A stretch of 64,000 nt of DNA from Aquatica leii. Lineage: Eukaryota > Arthropoda > Insecta > Coleoptera > Lampyridae. The stretch spans positions 171,056,035 to 171,120,034 of the forward strand of contig CM069432.1 in the NCBI GenBank assembly GCA_035610365.1, read 5' to 3'. The notes beneath the pieces were generated by a model that saw only the letters and a list, made by a program, of their open reading frames with translations, ran no database searches and had not been told where the DNA came from. Each line of letters starts with the position of its first letter. The stretch's first letter is position 1. Positions 33,030-44,486 of this stretch are shown piece after piece. Made by a program: the position numbers and the translations under genes.

Positions 33030-35760
33030 CTTAGAGTGTACTAAATTTTGAAATTAAAGGATTGGATTTGCAGAGCCCATCTAGCAAGTCTTGCAGTAGG
33101 AGTCTTGATTGACATGAGCCAACAAAGTGGTTGATGGTCGGTACCAATGGATACATCCGTTGAACCCTCAATGTACCTTCGAAATTTGGCAATAGCAAAA
33201 ACAAGAGCCAAGGCCTTTCTTTCAGTAGTAGAGTAATTCCTCTCAAAAGACGTCAAGAGGCGACTCGCATATTAAACTGGTTTTTCCTGGTTATGTTCCT
33301 CTTGCATTAAGACTGCTCCAATCGCATAATCACTGGTATCAGTTCGGATTATAAATGGTTTTGTATCATCTGCTTGGCAAAGTATGGGAGCTGTGACTAA
33401 ACATCTTTTAAGCGCTTGAAAGGATTTTTCTTCCAAATCTCCCTATTTCCAAATGGCAGATTTCTTTGTAAGATCCGTCAGTGGGCGAGTTAGTTCGGAG
33501 AACTTCGGAATAAACTTGCAAAACTAGCTGCACGTTTGCACAAAAGTGCGTAACTGTTTAAGATTCACTGGGGTGACCATGTTTTCAAAGCGACTATTTT
33601 GTCTGGGTCAGCTTGTATTTCGTCGTTAGTAATAACATGACCCAAGAACTTGACCTTTTCACAAGCGAAAACACATTTTCCCCGGTTTGCACGCAGATTA
33701 AATTGCTCTAGGCGTTTGAAAACTTCATGTAGATTTTCAAGATGTTTTTCATACGATTCAGAAAGGATGATCAGATCATCAAGGTAAGCATAAACATTTG
33801 CCTTTATTCCAACTTTGAACCTGTCGATCATTCTGGAGAAGGTGGCAGGAGCGTTACATAATCCAAAAGGTAACCGCTTCCATCGAAACATACCAAAAGG
33901 CGTAACAAAAGCTGTCTTGTCTCTGTCGGCTTCGTGAACGCTAATCTGATGGTAACCAGATTGAAGGTCTACTGTGGACATAAATTTAGTAGGCTTAGCA
34001 GAATGTAGAAGATCATCAATACGAGGCATTGGGTATCGATCGCAAACAGTGATCGCATTAAGGCGACGATAATCAACGCAAAGACGATATTGACCAGACT
34101 TCTTAGGAACCAGAACTACTGGCGCTGCCCAAGGACTTTCACATTCCTCAATGATGTCATCGGCAAGCAACTGGTCTAACTGTTGTCGTAAGATCTCTTT
34201 CTTCGCTTTGGTCATATGGTACGGTGGTGAAAAAATAGGAGTTTTTTCAGGCTGAATAACTATTCTGTGTTCAGCATAATCTGTAGGCTCTCCCCCTGGA
34301 CGAAATGTAGTTTCATGCTTGGTAAGGAAACTGTTAAATGATCGTCGCTGATCTGGATTGAGCATGGTTCCCTCATCTTCCCTCAATGAAGTGAACGAAA
34401 CGTTATCAACACTTGTGGAAGACTCGACGAGACTACCATCTATACGAGTTTCAGTGGCATATGGGAACGGCATTTCAGGATTCTCGATGAAGCACCACGT
34501 TTGGTCGGCAGTGTTCAAAAGAACTCGAGCTTTTGAAAGGAAATCAATTCCCAAAAGAGTAAGATTAGATTTGGCATTTGGAAGAACAATCATCTCCACA
34601 GTGATCGTCTTATGAGCAATTTGTATGGGTACTGTCGTTGTTAAGACCTCTTGTGGTGTATCAGTACCATCAGCTAGGGTTACGGAAAAGTTTTGTCTAG
34701 TGAAACAGCAACGATTTTTAAGAAGATTGTATAATGTTTCACCAGCGACTGATCTTGTGGCTCCACTATCAGCGATAGCAGTTCCATTGGAGTCCCAGAT
34801 TTGAATTGGTAGAATGGGCCTTTGTAAACTTGGAAATTTCTTTGCATCAAGTTCGCAGAAGCTTGGTTCTGATGAGGTTTGAAAAGCTTCGGCGGATGTT
34901 TTTGAGCGACAGTTCGAACAATTGGAACGAATGACTCCAGGAGTTCCACATCCGTAGCACAATAAAACTGGACGCGCGACAGCGTTCGGTTCACTCGAAA
35001 CAGTTGTTTCGGTCAAAGACTTTATTTTATTTAACTGTTTTTGTTTCTTGTTGCACTCGTTGATATGGTGTCCTTTCACACGGCAATACGCGCACTTTCC
35101 ACTAAAAGTTCCTAATCTGTCTTTCTTATCAGGTTTTTCAAACGCGCGGGAGGTCAAAACATTTTCTTTTACTGGGTTCTCTGACAAAAGTTCATCTAAA
35201 GATGCTTCGATTGCACGTGCTTTTATTAAAAGTTTATTGAAAGTTTTAACATCGTCACGCGGAATCCGTTCACGAACGCGGCGATTTAAAAGACCGTATA
35301 CCATATCTAAACAAACGTTTTCTTCCAATTTATACGGCAACTGAGCTATAAGCGCGCGAGCATTACAGACAAATATTTCTGTCTTCATTTTGTTTTGTTC
35401 TTCAGAGAACAATTTCTTAAAAATCTTGAAAGGAGGTGTCTTCTGACCATAAGTTTGTTTTATCAACTCGACGGCTTCTTGCCATGTAGTAATTGAATAC
35501 TTGATTCCTTGATACCAAACAGAAGCAATACCGGTAAGAAGAACGGGCAAACCTCTAAGAGCGTTTTCATCAGACACGTTCGCACAATCTTTAAAAATTA
35601 AGACGGTATCTAAAAAAGCTTCTACTGAAGAAGACGCTTCACCATCAAAACGCGCGGTACATGTAGTAAAGTTACCATTTTGTTTTTTAGGCGTTGGCGT
35701 GCCGTCGGAACTACGCTAAAGTTGTTGTTTAGATACTAAATTTGGCGAAATTGTTCAGTT
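33030..35760 (-). pseudogene. gag-pol: Gag-pol region of Gypsy C
   Basis: Read on the minus strand: a gag capsid-type region (VSDENALRGLPVLLTGIA, then FKIFKKLFSEEQNKM), CCHC-like knuckles (CAYCRVKGHHINEC and CYGCGTPGVIRSNC), a protease with AIADSGATRSVAG, reverse transcriptase motifs YRLCVDYRRLNAI, FMSTVDLQSGYHQI, PFGLCNAPATFSRM and the catalytic YAYLDDLIILS, then RNase H words RNYSTTERKALALV and IGTDHQPLCWL. Gag and pol are fused, a known arrangement in some Gypsy lineages. The region is broken in a few places. Confidence 0.9.
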
Positions 35761-36281
35761 GTTAAGGTCACGGAAGACAAACCTCATCCTTTTTTGGAGG
35801 CTTGTTTCCCGATAGACGTAAAAAATAATTAACTTAGAACGCGCAACAACGTTCAATTAAAGTTATTCGGTTTAGAATAAAAAGTTACTTACAATTACTC
35901 GTAAAATAAACACGATGACGTATTCTGCATTCGCGAAATTTGAGTATGTAAATACGTTTAACAATACGCAGAATTGAACAAAAACTCAAAAAAATTCACA
36001 CCACAAGATTAATTACATGTACATTGAATAATGCAAATGAGCGTTATTTTTAATACAGATACATTCACTATTATTAATTTATCGAATAAATTTCGGAGTA
36101 ACAATAAGAACGTTATTCAAGCACGTACGCTTTTTTTGCAAGATCGATAAGACGTAGCAAGATACGTTAAGGTCAACGGTCGATATACGCAATTAGAATC
36201 TACAACGCTGAATCGACAATTTGCACAGTATGAATTATTTCACAACATTTACCATTTTTCGAGCCCTAGTTGGTGCGCCAC

Positions 36282-36511
36282 TATAACGTAGTTGTTAATT
36301 CACGTTATTTATTGTAATTAATAATATAAATGTTATTGAAATAATACACAACACATGTTACAAATTTAAACTTAAGGTAACCACAAGCGTTCGACAAGAA
36401 TGATAATTCCGCGTTACTTTCTTACATTCGCGCCATCATATATCCTCTTATCTCTCGACTACCATCGATGTTGTCGACTCTGATCGGAATTTTATGTACA
36501 GGATGGTTATA
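36282..36511 (-). repeat. 5' LTR of Gypsy C
   Basis: Partner of 31305-31534. The minus-strand reading passes from this LTR directly to the candidate primer-binding site at about 36280-36264. Confidence 0.95.
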
Positions 36512-36515
36512 ATAG

Positions 36516-38262
36516 TCTTAAAATTATTATTTTTATGAGTGTGATATTTTCTTTAGCGATTACAGCGATTACAACGCTTATCTTACAACGTTAATCACTA
36601 GCACCAACGTTAGCACTCACAGCAGTCACAGCGAATTCTTTCGAGCCTCGGTCAGTGTCAGACCACATCGTTGTCGAAATTGCCAATTCATGCTTGTCAG
36701 AAGTAGGTGCAATAAGCGTTTTACTTTAACGAATTTATTAAAATTACGTTGTTCAATCCAGTGTGTGTGTGTGTATAAAAACGTGTGTAGTAGGTAAGTA
36801 CTTAGATAAATGCAAACAAAAACGTTATGTTTTTTTGAATGCAATTTGAACGTACTAAACCTTTTATTGCGAATCCTCTCAATAACCTCTAAATTTTTAT
36901 TGCATACAATTGATTAATACGCGTTGTATGTAGGTTTAAGTTAAACGTTTTCAATATTTTACTTACATTGTAGTCTAAAAACGATAATGAAAGCAATATG
37001 TGGATGATTTTTTAACATCCACACAATTCTCTATGGTTTATTGGTTGGATGACCTTCAACAGCATCACCATAATGTAACGCTTATGAAGCGTTATACACG
37101 GTGATTATCCCACAGTATAATGCAACGGTATATGTTTATTTTGAAGTACTATATAAAATCTGCTGCGCTCGACATTGTTATCTGAAAACGAACTTACATA
37201 ATTTCGAATTGAATTTACAACGCATTTTATACATGATTCATTAAACATCTAAATGAGTTTTTATATATCTTCTATAATTTTTGATTGGAATATGTACGAG
37301 AAATAGTTTTTTTTTTCTAACAAAACGGCACATTATATGTACTATGTACATGATGGTAAAAACTTAGATCTTATATGTAATATCTTTGCAGAGGCAGTTC
37401 ACGTTCATTTCACTACAGATAAACCTATAGATTTAACAGACTTGTCAATCACAAAAACCATTCAAGATTGGCTTCGGTCGGCAGCACGTTATAACTACAA
37501 AAAGAAAAGTAGCCCAAGAAGTAGGCAAGAAAATTAATCTTTACGTAACCCAGCTAAATTTGGATACATGTTAAGGCAAAAGCTAGTATTCTGGTGTAAT
37601 TCAAGTGAAAAATAGAATGTATAGAATGTATTGTTTTTAGTTTTGTTTTAAAAAAATATTACTCAAAGATAGGCGATGTCTATTGCATATGTTTATTTGT
37701 TTATTTTATGTAAAAAAATATATTACAGGTTTTTATAATAATATTTTTTATTTATTTACCAATTCGGTTATATGTAAAAGGTTTGAATATTTCTACCACT
37801 TTTATAATTTAAACTTCTAATTTGATGTATCTAATGCACATAACCGATCTTTATTCGAATAACAAAATCACATTTAAAATCAAAAAAGTAGGTAACGTAT
37901 TCTGTGCGTGTTGAAGATGATATCTATACGATGTTTCATTTTCGCAAAAAATGAACGTCTATTATTGGCATATTCTTTATACAAATTATTCCGTCTAAAT
38001 TTGTTATACTCTAAGACATCTTTTAGAGATACAAAATTTAACGTTAAATGTACGTTAAATTATAATGCTACGACTCGGTACAATTAAATACATCTTTTAG
38101 AAGTTGAGAAACGAAACATTGTAAATACGTTTAAAACTAGATTCAAGTTATACGTAAATACCGCGGACATTTAGATGTCGAATATACGCCCGACTTTGAG
38201 TAAATTATACTATCTATAGACCATCTACGAGTACGTTTTATTTATGTCTTTTAAACATTAGC
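36516..38262. other. Right part of the split DNA element; no firm gene
   Basis: This stretch contains a short GT run near 36763-36774, a small palindrome AACGCTT-ATG-AAGCGTT near 37077-37093, and one 66-codon frame described separately. Near its right end come the CGTCTA-type subterminal words of the element at 30850-38274. Confidence 0.4.
37337..37537 (+). CDS. Small unknown ORF inside the split DNA element
   Basis: A 66-codon frame from an ATG reads, among other residues, HVHFTTDKPIDLTDLSITKT and IQDWLRSAARYNYKKK. It has mixed composition and a basic C-terminus, unlike the low-complexity frames around it. I do not recognise a family. It may be a remnant exon of a transposase because it lies between the CCAAACAACAC ends, or it may be chance. 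No TATA box or splice site was established. Confidence 0.2.
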   Translation: MYYVHDGKNLDLICNIFAEAVHVHFTTDKPIDLTDLSITKTIQDWLRSAARYNYKKKSSPRSRQEN

Positions 38263-38879
38263 GTGTTGTTTGGGTACATTATTGGAGAGCCATAGTTAAA
38301 ATTAACTAAGTTCAAAGAAATACAATAAACATTTCGTACCAGTTATTTATCTAAAACAATGTTTAAAAGCAATTAAGGACATATGCTGCAGTTTAATAAT
38401 AAATCAAACAATATGTGTTTTTAATTCTAGTTAATCGGTAGAACACAAAGGTTTCTAACTGCACGTTTAAATATTCCTGCACTGGTTTTAACTTTTATCA
38501 CTCTGATAACAACATCTACACCCACATACGCTTCAGTAACACGCGCAGTCTTCCATTTACAAGAAAGAAGATTGTCCTCCTTTAAAAAAACCAAAATCTC
38601 TCACTTTGACGTTGGATGGTGTACTATCACCTCTTACTTGCTGCAGTTCGTGTAAATATTTTTTAGACCATCGTGTTCAGTAATGTTGCACTATTTGCTG
38701 CACTAGTTGAAAAATGGATAGTCTATTGGTTTAAACGTCAATGGATTAAAATCTAGAAGAAACTACTTAATGGGGTTAAGGGTCTACTGTTTAAAACGGC
38801 TTCTATTTGAGTCAACAGCGTATAAAACTCTTCGAAAGTCAATAACGCTTCGCAAGCAACTCGTTTCAAATGAGTTTTA

Positions 38880-40194
38880 AATGAGCAACTCCAATCTATC
38901 TCTTCTCCAGGCAAAACCTTGTTAGTTTTTTTATTTTGTTACAAACCTTAGGTCTTACGAACCTTGCACGGCCAACTCACACAGTCGAAGATAGGGAAAG
39001 TTCAAGGGAATTATACTTAAGAGCGCCAGATCAAACCCAAATTAACACTTCTGCCGCGATCACGATAGACGGTCCAAACTTGTAACTAAATTTGAGGTTC
39101 GTAATCCTTGTCACTCTGATGTTCGAGTAGCCAAAATTTGTTAATAAGTAACGACAATTAAAAGAGAAAGGTATGTTGCCATAAAAGAAAAATTAACAAG
39201 TATAACAACTTTAATGTATTAACGTAGAAGATTAACAAGAATATACGTAATTTCTCCATTCATCAATGTTCGAAATAGTAATAAGTATAATTAACAAGTA
39301 TAAAAACTTTAATTTAGCAGCGTAGCAAATTGACAGAAGTATGTTGAATTCCTCAACTCATAAACATTAGACAAATTAACAAGTATGATTAATAAGTGTA
39401 GAAACCTTGAATTAACAACGTACATACATATCGGCAACACACAAAGCATATACTTAAATTACGTCGAGATAGCGAACTAAATTTCGTAATAAATATTGTC
39501 TACTCTCAGCATGCGATACAATACAAATGACACTTGAAATTACCTTAGTGGTATATACACAATAAACGTACTTATAGACACCGACAGTAATCAAAGTTCC
39601 GTGAGTGACTTTTATGACAGCGAATAAAATATAATCAAATTGACTTACCCAATCCAATGCTTGCTGGCGTGAAGAAAACGTTTTCCCACTGGCAGCCTAG
39701 AATAATTATTGATAGCAATTCGTGTCACACAATAACTCACGAAAGAGGAAACTACAAAATCAGTATTAATAACTCATTAAATACGATATAAGAACCCGTT
39801 GTATCGAATGCTGTAGGTTGTAATTACGAACAGGTGGTTGATAACGCAATCGATTATTGTCCAAAAATTAGCGTCTCCGACGCATTGCTCGACGAGACCT
39901 CGTTGTTTAAGTAGCAGGCCCTCCGAACAGCTTATACGTTCGGTAGCGGTATTTATCCATCGTACTTATGCATCATTATTCCTTATTAAAGCAAACCGGT
40001 GATTACAACGTGGTGGAACCGGCCTGTGCTGAAAGAATTGTAATAAATTCGGATTCGCCTTATAAATTTGTAATCATCACAAGGGATGCCTTTAAAAATT
40101 TAGGAATCAGTTCAAGATTCTCGACACCGACCGGCTCACGTAGTTGACAGCTTCAAAATGGCCTTGCAGTAACCGACAAGGTCGGCAGAGGGCG
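38880..40194. other. Foreign stretch inside the BEL/Pao integrase region
   Basis: Integrase-core sequence ends near 40195 and the C-terminal part of BEL pol resumes near 38870; the sequence between has no BEL similarity that I can see. It holds three degenerate tandem units (39190-39430) and, near 39900-40060, a GC-richer patch with AACGTGGTGGAACCGGCC that could be an LTR-leader junction of another element. Exact ends and family are unresolved. Confidence 0.4.
39190..39430. repeat. Degenerate ~97-bp tandem repeat, 2.5 copies
   Basis: The words AACAAGTATAACAACTTTAA (about 39196), AACAAGTATAAAAACTTTAA (about 39293) and AATAAGTGTAGAAACCTTGA (about 39390) recur at a spacing near 97 bases. The rest of each unit also aligns (AACGTAG, CAGCGTAG, CAACGTAC; then CTCCATTCATCA against CTCAACTCATAA). 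It is a small old tandem duplication. Confidence 0.55.
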
Positions 40195-43100
40195 TCAAAA
40201 CCAGAAACTAATTTTTAAGTCAATACACAGGGTACTCCGTTGTGAAAATTTCGCACGTAACAATTTTTTAGTCAAAAAATTGCTTATTTCTTGTAATTCA
40301 TTGTTACTTCTAACAAAATTTGTCGCATTATCAGTATATATAAATTTTGGTTTGCCTCGTTTAGCAACGAATCTGCGTAAAAATGCAATAAATCCTTCCG
40401 TCGTTAAACCTGACACTAGTTCCAGATGGACAGCCTTACAAATACACATTCATGTATATAACTTTTAGTTTACCATAATCCGTTCCCGTATGATAAAGTG
40501 GGGGAAATGGTAAAACACGTTTAGCAGGTAGAACTCCAAACACATGTGTCGCGTTTTTTGGATGTTTTGAAACAGGCAGATTCATTAATTACATCCTTTA
40601 CTAAGTTTTTGCCTCTTATTGGCCAGTACCTTTGACGCAATGATGACAAAAATTGCTGTTGTCCGCGATAAAGTAATTTTTGGTCTTCTGTTTCTGTAAT
40701 CCGTCGTGACAGTTTTGCAGGTAGAATTATTTGATGTCTAGAATCGTACTCTAGATTGGCACGTTCTAGACGACCACCAATTCGTAAAATTCCTTTGTTA
40801 TCTATAAATGGTTTTAAGCGAAAAGGACAACTACCTTTAGCAACTAGTTTTTTTTATTTTTTAGATCTCTTAATTCTGCTTTAAAATGTTTACATTGCTC
40901 TATACGCATTAATCGCTTTAGCACCCTTTCCAGCTCGGATAGTGCAAATGCTCCTACTACTCTTAATTTAAATTTCCAACGTTCAAACCATTTTAATGCA
41001 ACTGCTCCTACTGGTAGCATCTTTCCCAATTCTGATATATTTAAAAATTCGTTTAAATCATTTTTTGTGACAAGTGTTCGAGCCACTTTTGCTATTCTCA
41101 CATCGGGAATGTCCTTAATATCTATTACAGCTGTTTACGTTGTCAAAACGATTCTTTCATACGCAGCCACAATGATCCTTGCCACCACCATTCCAAATCT
41201 TGAAAGTTATTCGAAGAAACGCCTAATGGTACATGTCTCCAATTGTCATTAACGTTTAAGTTTTGTATTTGTGCCACTAGATTTGTAACAAATTGTTTTA
41301 GCAAATATGGTTCCGTCCGTATCCATGCTAAAACAATTGTAGAATCAGACCATAACACACATTTTCTTATAAAGGTTAACAAATTATTTAACTTTATGCA
41401 CTAAACAAGTTAATAATGATGCAGCACAACGTTCTAACTAAGTATTGTTTTGGATCGCAATGGTGCTACTCGAGATTTTGCTCATATAAGTGTTTTTGTA
41501 CACCAAGTTTGTTCTTGCTTCTTAAATATATGCAGGCACCAATAACTGATTCCGAAACATCTGCCAATCTATGAATATTGATCACTACAAATCAATTACT
41601 TATTACTCATCTAGAAACACGTATCTGATTTAATAATGGTAAATTCTTTGCAAATTCCATCTATTTTGCACTTTGTTCTTTAATGGATCATCCCAGTTGA
41701 TATGCTTTTACTACAACCTTTGCAACAATAATTTTGCCAATATTATACATGAAGCCAACAATCCAAGAGGGTCAACTATCTATGATATGCATTATAGCAA
41801 ACCTCTTTTATTAATGACTTGTAGATTATTAGAAATTTCTATTTGGTACATTAAACTGTCCGATTCGTAGTTCCAAACTAATCCTAAGGTTTTTGTAGTA
41901 ATAGCCTTTTCTCGTATATGAATTTTGCGCAATCATCTTCAGTAATATCCTTCAGCACCCGTGGATCACAAGCGAACCATTTCCGTACTCTCGTAAAAAT
42001 AAAGTGAATCTTAATGCTTATTAATTGGTTTCTTCAATTGTATCTCACCCACCCAGAAAATCGTCTACATGCATGCAATTATTTAAAGCGTGTGCAACTG
42101 CTGTTTCAGATTCAGACACATCTAGGGCTATTTGTTTAATACACCTAGTTGCCAAGAAAGTAGCCGACGCAGTTCCATAAGTAACTGTATACAATTCGAA
42201 CATTTGCAAATATTCTAATTCGTGCCAACGTCACAATATACTTTAAAATTTACGATGTTAATCACGTACCAATATCTGACTTTACATCTTTTCAATGTCA
42301 GATGTGATTCATACCTTTGTCGACGAAAATTGATTAAAATAGCAAAAAAATTGTTTTGTACAACTGATCGAACTATTTGCAAATAGTTATAAGAATAACC
42401 CGATGTCGTTTTTGTATGTAATTTTGTAGAACTACTACTTTCCTTAATGATTCCATGATGAGGCATAAAATACCTACCGTCCGAAAACCCATTTACTTGA
42501 CGCATGTGACTCAATTTGAGATATTTTGTCATGAATTTCATAAATGCAACTTTGTAATTGTCGTTAATACGAAATTTTCTTTCTTGACTTGACAGTCGTT
42601 TTTGATGGTATGACTCTCTTAAAACATCAGGATCTACCTTTAGAAGAATTTTTACTATGAACTGTCTTGTAGTATTTCTTGGCGTATTTTCTACAAAGTG
42701 ATCTTCACGCGCTCATTGTTCTCTAGAGCATGGGTTACTTTCAATGCATTGCTCAACTAGCCAAAACTTTACCAAAACATCTTGTAAGGCCAAATTTGCC
42801 ATTGTTTTATTTTTTCAGTAAGACGAATTAGAAATCATGGTTCCTTCTAATATACAGCCAAATCTGGTTTGCCCTAGACAGATTGTTCCTAATTCCATTC
42901 TTTGCTCTGCCAAAATTTTTGAAAAAATACCTGCACTTAACAGCAAATTACTATCTTTTGATGTATAAAAATTAGAATCAGTTGGGTGTATGTGCTTAGG
43001 AATAGAGATACTAGCGATAGAAAACGAGTTTAATGAAACTTTGTCAGTAATTTTATCACCTACCAATTTATATTTGGAGTAAATTTCCCAAATAATGAAC

Positions 43101-44486
43101 TCTTTATTACATCAACTTTTTTTTTATAGGAGTTTCTGCCCCACTAATTCCACATACAGCAAAATTCAATAAACGTTTTCTCAGATTCAATTTTTCGCAA
43201 ACCTCCATGCGCAAGTAATTTGATTGAACGCCATTACCTAAAACAGCTCGGCATTTAATGCGTTCACCAAATTCATTAGAAAAAAATACACAAGCAGTTG
43301 ATAATAAGACTCCCCGATCTTTTGTCTTTATGACAGTGGTAACTACAGATCGTTCGGTGTTTACTTTTCTTGTAGCTGCTTCTTGTTTATCTGTATCTTG
43401 ATGGATGGTGAGTACCTTTACACTTAGTGCAAGCATCGCGTTGCCGTCTGTGCTTCCAATGCCATGCAGCTAAGCACCTAAAACATAATGTGTGCTTCTT
43501 TATTAAGTCTTTTCTTGCTTCTAACTTTAACGAAGACCAGGTAGGGTATTCTGAAACTCTATTTGGTTTTTTCTTTACATCTTCTGTTGTACTAGGTACT
43601 AACTCCTCTAGCACCGTGCACTATTTGCTTAAAAATTTAGCAAACTTCTTCCATGTTTAGTTTAACTAGATTTTGCCTTTCTTTATTTGAAACATTATCC
43701 AATTTTTTAACGATTATAAAAATGAGTAAAACATCCAAATTTTTAGTATTTACACCTAGCGAATTTAATCCTCTAGTGCTTTTTGTTATTGTATGCGACA
43801 TAAACCTCAATTTAAAAGAATCTTCCTTAGTTAAATTAGGTAAGCTAACGATTGCTCGCATATATTTCGTCACAATAAAATTTTTGATTTCATAACGTTT
43901 TTTCAACTATGACATAGCTACATCATAATTTGACTCACATATTTTTAACAATTGCACCAGCTTTGCTGCTTCTCCTTGTAAAGCAGTTTTTAAATTATGG
44001 AACTTCTGTGCTCTCGATAACAAATTATTACTATCAATAATGCCATCAGCCGTATCAAGAAACTCAGTCGAATCTTCATAAGCTCTAGAAAAACGAGGCA
44101 ACCTTAACGACGGTAGTTTCATAGTTGCTTTGATCTGACTCATTTATTGTAAAAACTCTAGCGTCCATTGCAACAAGAGTAGTTGTTGCACGATGAACAG
44201 GTAATAACCGACGCGCAGTACTAATTCATTCATCAAAACTACTTTCAAATTATATTAATTCCTGTTCTAAGTTTTGCAACTCCCCATCAGTCAACAAATC
44301 TTTAAGTCTATCATACGCAGTCAAAGATTCATTTAATCGTCCTTCAGCTCTTTCCAATTCAAGTTTTAAGGGATCTAGTTGCGTATCGTTGTACGACTCG
44401 ATAAATTCCTTAAAACGACAAATTTGACCAAACAAACGTTCTTTTGAATTGCTTAAAGCAGAATGATTATCGCATTTAAGACACAT

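Larger units (their letters stand above)
31305..36511 (-). mobile_element. Gypsy (Ty3) element C, 5.2 kb, young
   Basis: Two 230-bp LTRs (31305-31534, 36282-36511) differ at one base, and ATAG is duplicated at 31301-31304 and 36512-36515. On the minus strand the LTR starts TATAACC and ends GTTATA. A primer-binding-like TGGCGCACCAAC lies just inside the 5' LTR, and the purine tract CTGAGGGGGAG lies just before the 3' LTR. Gag and pol form one long frame followed by RNase H and integrase. The copy is complete in structure but broken, with a small number of breaks. Confidence 0.95.
30850..38274. mobile_element. Candidate 2.2-kb DNA element split by Gypsy C
   Basis: CCAAACAACAC at 30850-30860 has its reverse complement GTGTTGTTTGG at 38263-38273. 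Next to both ends are many copies of a GACGTCTA or CGTCTAAAT word (left at 30890-31085; right at 37924-38200), as expected of subterminal binding sites. Subtracting Gypsy C (31305-36515) leaves about 2.2 kb. The ends resemble CCCAAGCAACA of the element at 16444. No clear target duplication was found, so the boundaries are provisional. Confidence 0.45.
38425..44486 (-). mobile_element. BEL/Pao LTR element, old and broken
   Basis: Minus-strand order is that of BEL/Pao: gag N-terminus (LELERAEGRLNESL, then KLPSLRLPRFS), a zinc-binding region (CFRCLAAWHWKHRRQ, CTKCKGTHHPSRY), a DUF1758-type protease (AVLGNGVQSNYLR), a reverse transcriptase region (about 43066-41700), RNase H (VLWSDSTIVLAWIRTEP), an integrase core (HLELVSGLTTEGFIAFLRRF, YTDNATNF) and a C-terminal DUF5641-like end (GVDVVIRVIKVKTSAGIFKR). 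No LTR pair was found. It carries many breaks plus a roughly 1.3-kb foreign stretch in its integrase region, so it is much older than Gypsy B and C. Confidence 0.85.

Noticed and set aside
36763-36776. GT run as a possible Z-DNA or regulatory site
   Set aside because: It is short, with no gene nearby to regulate.
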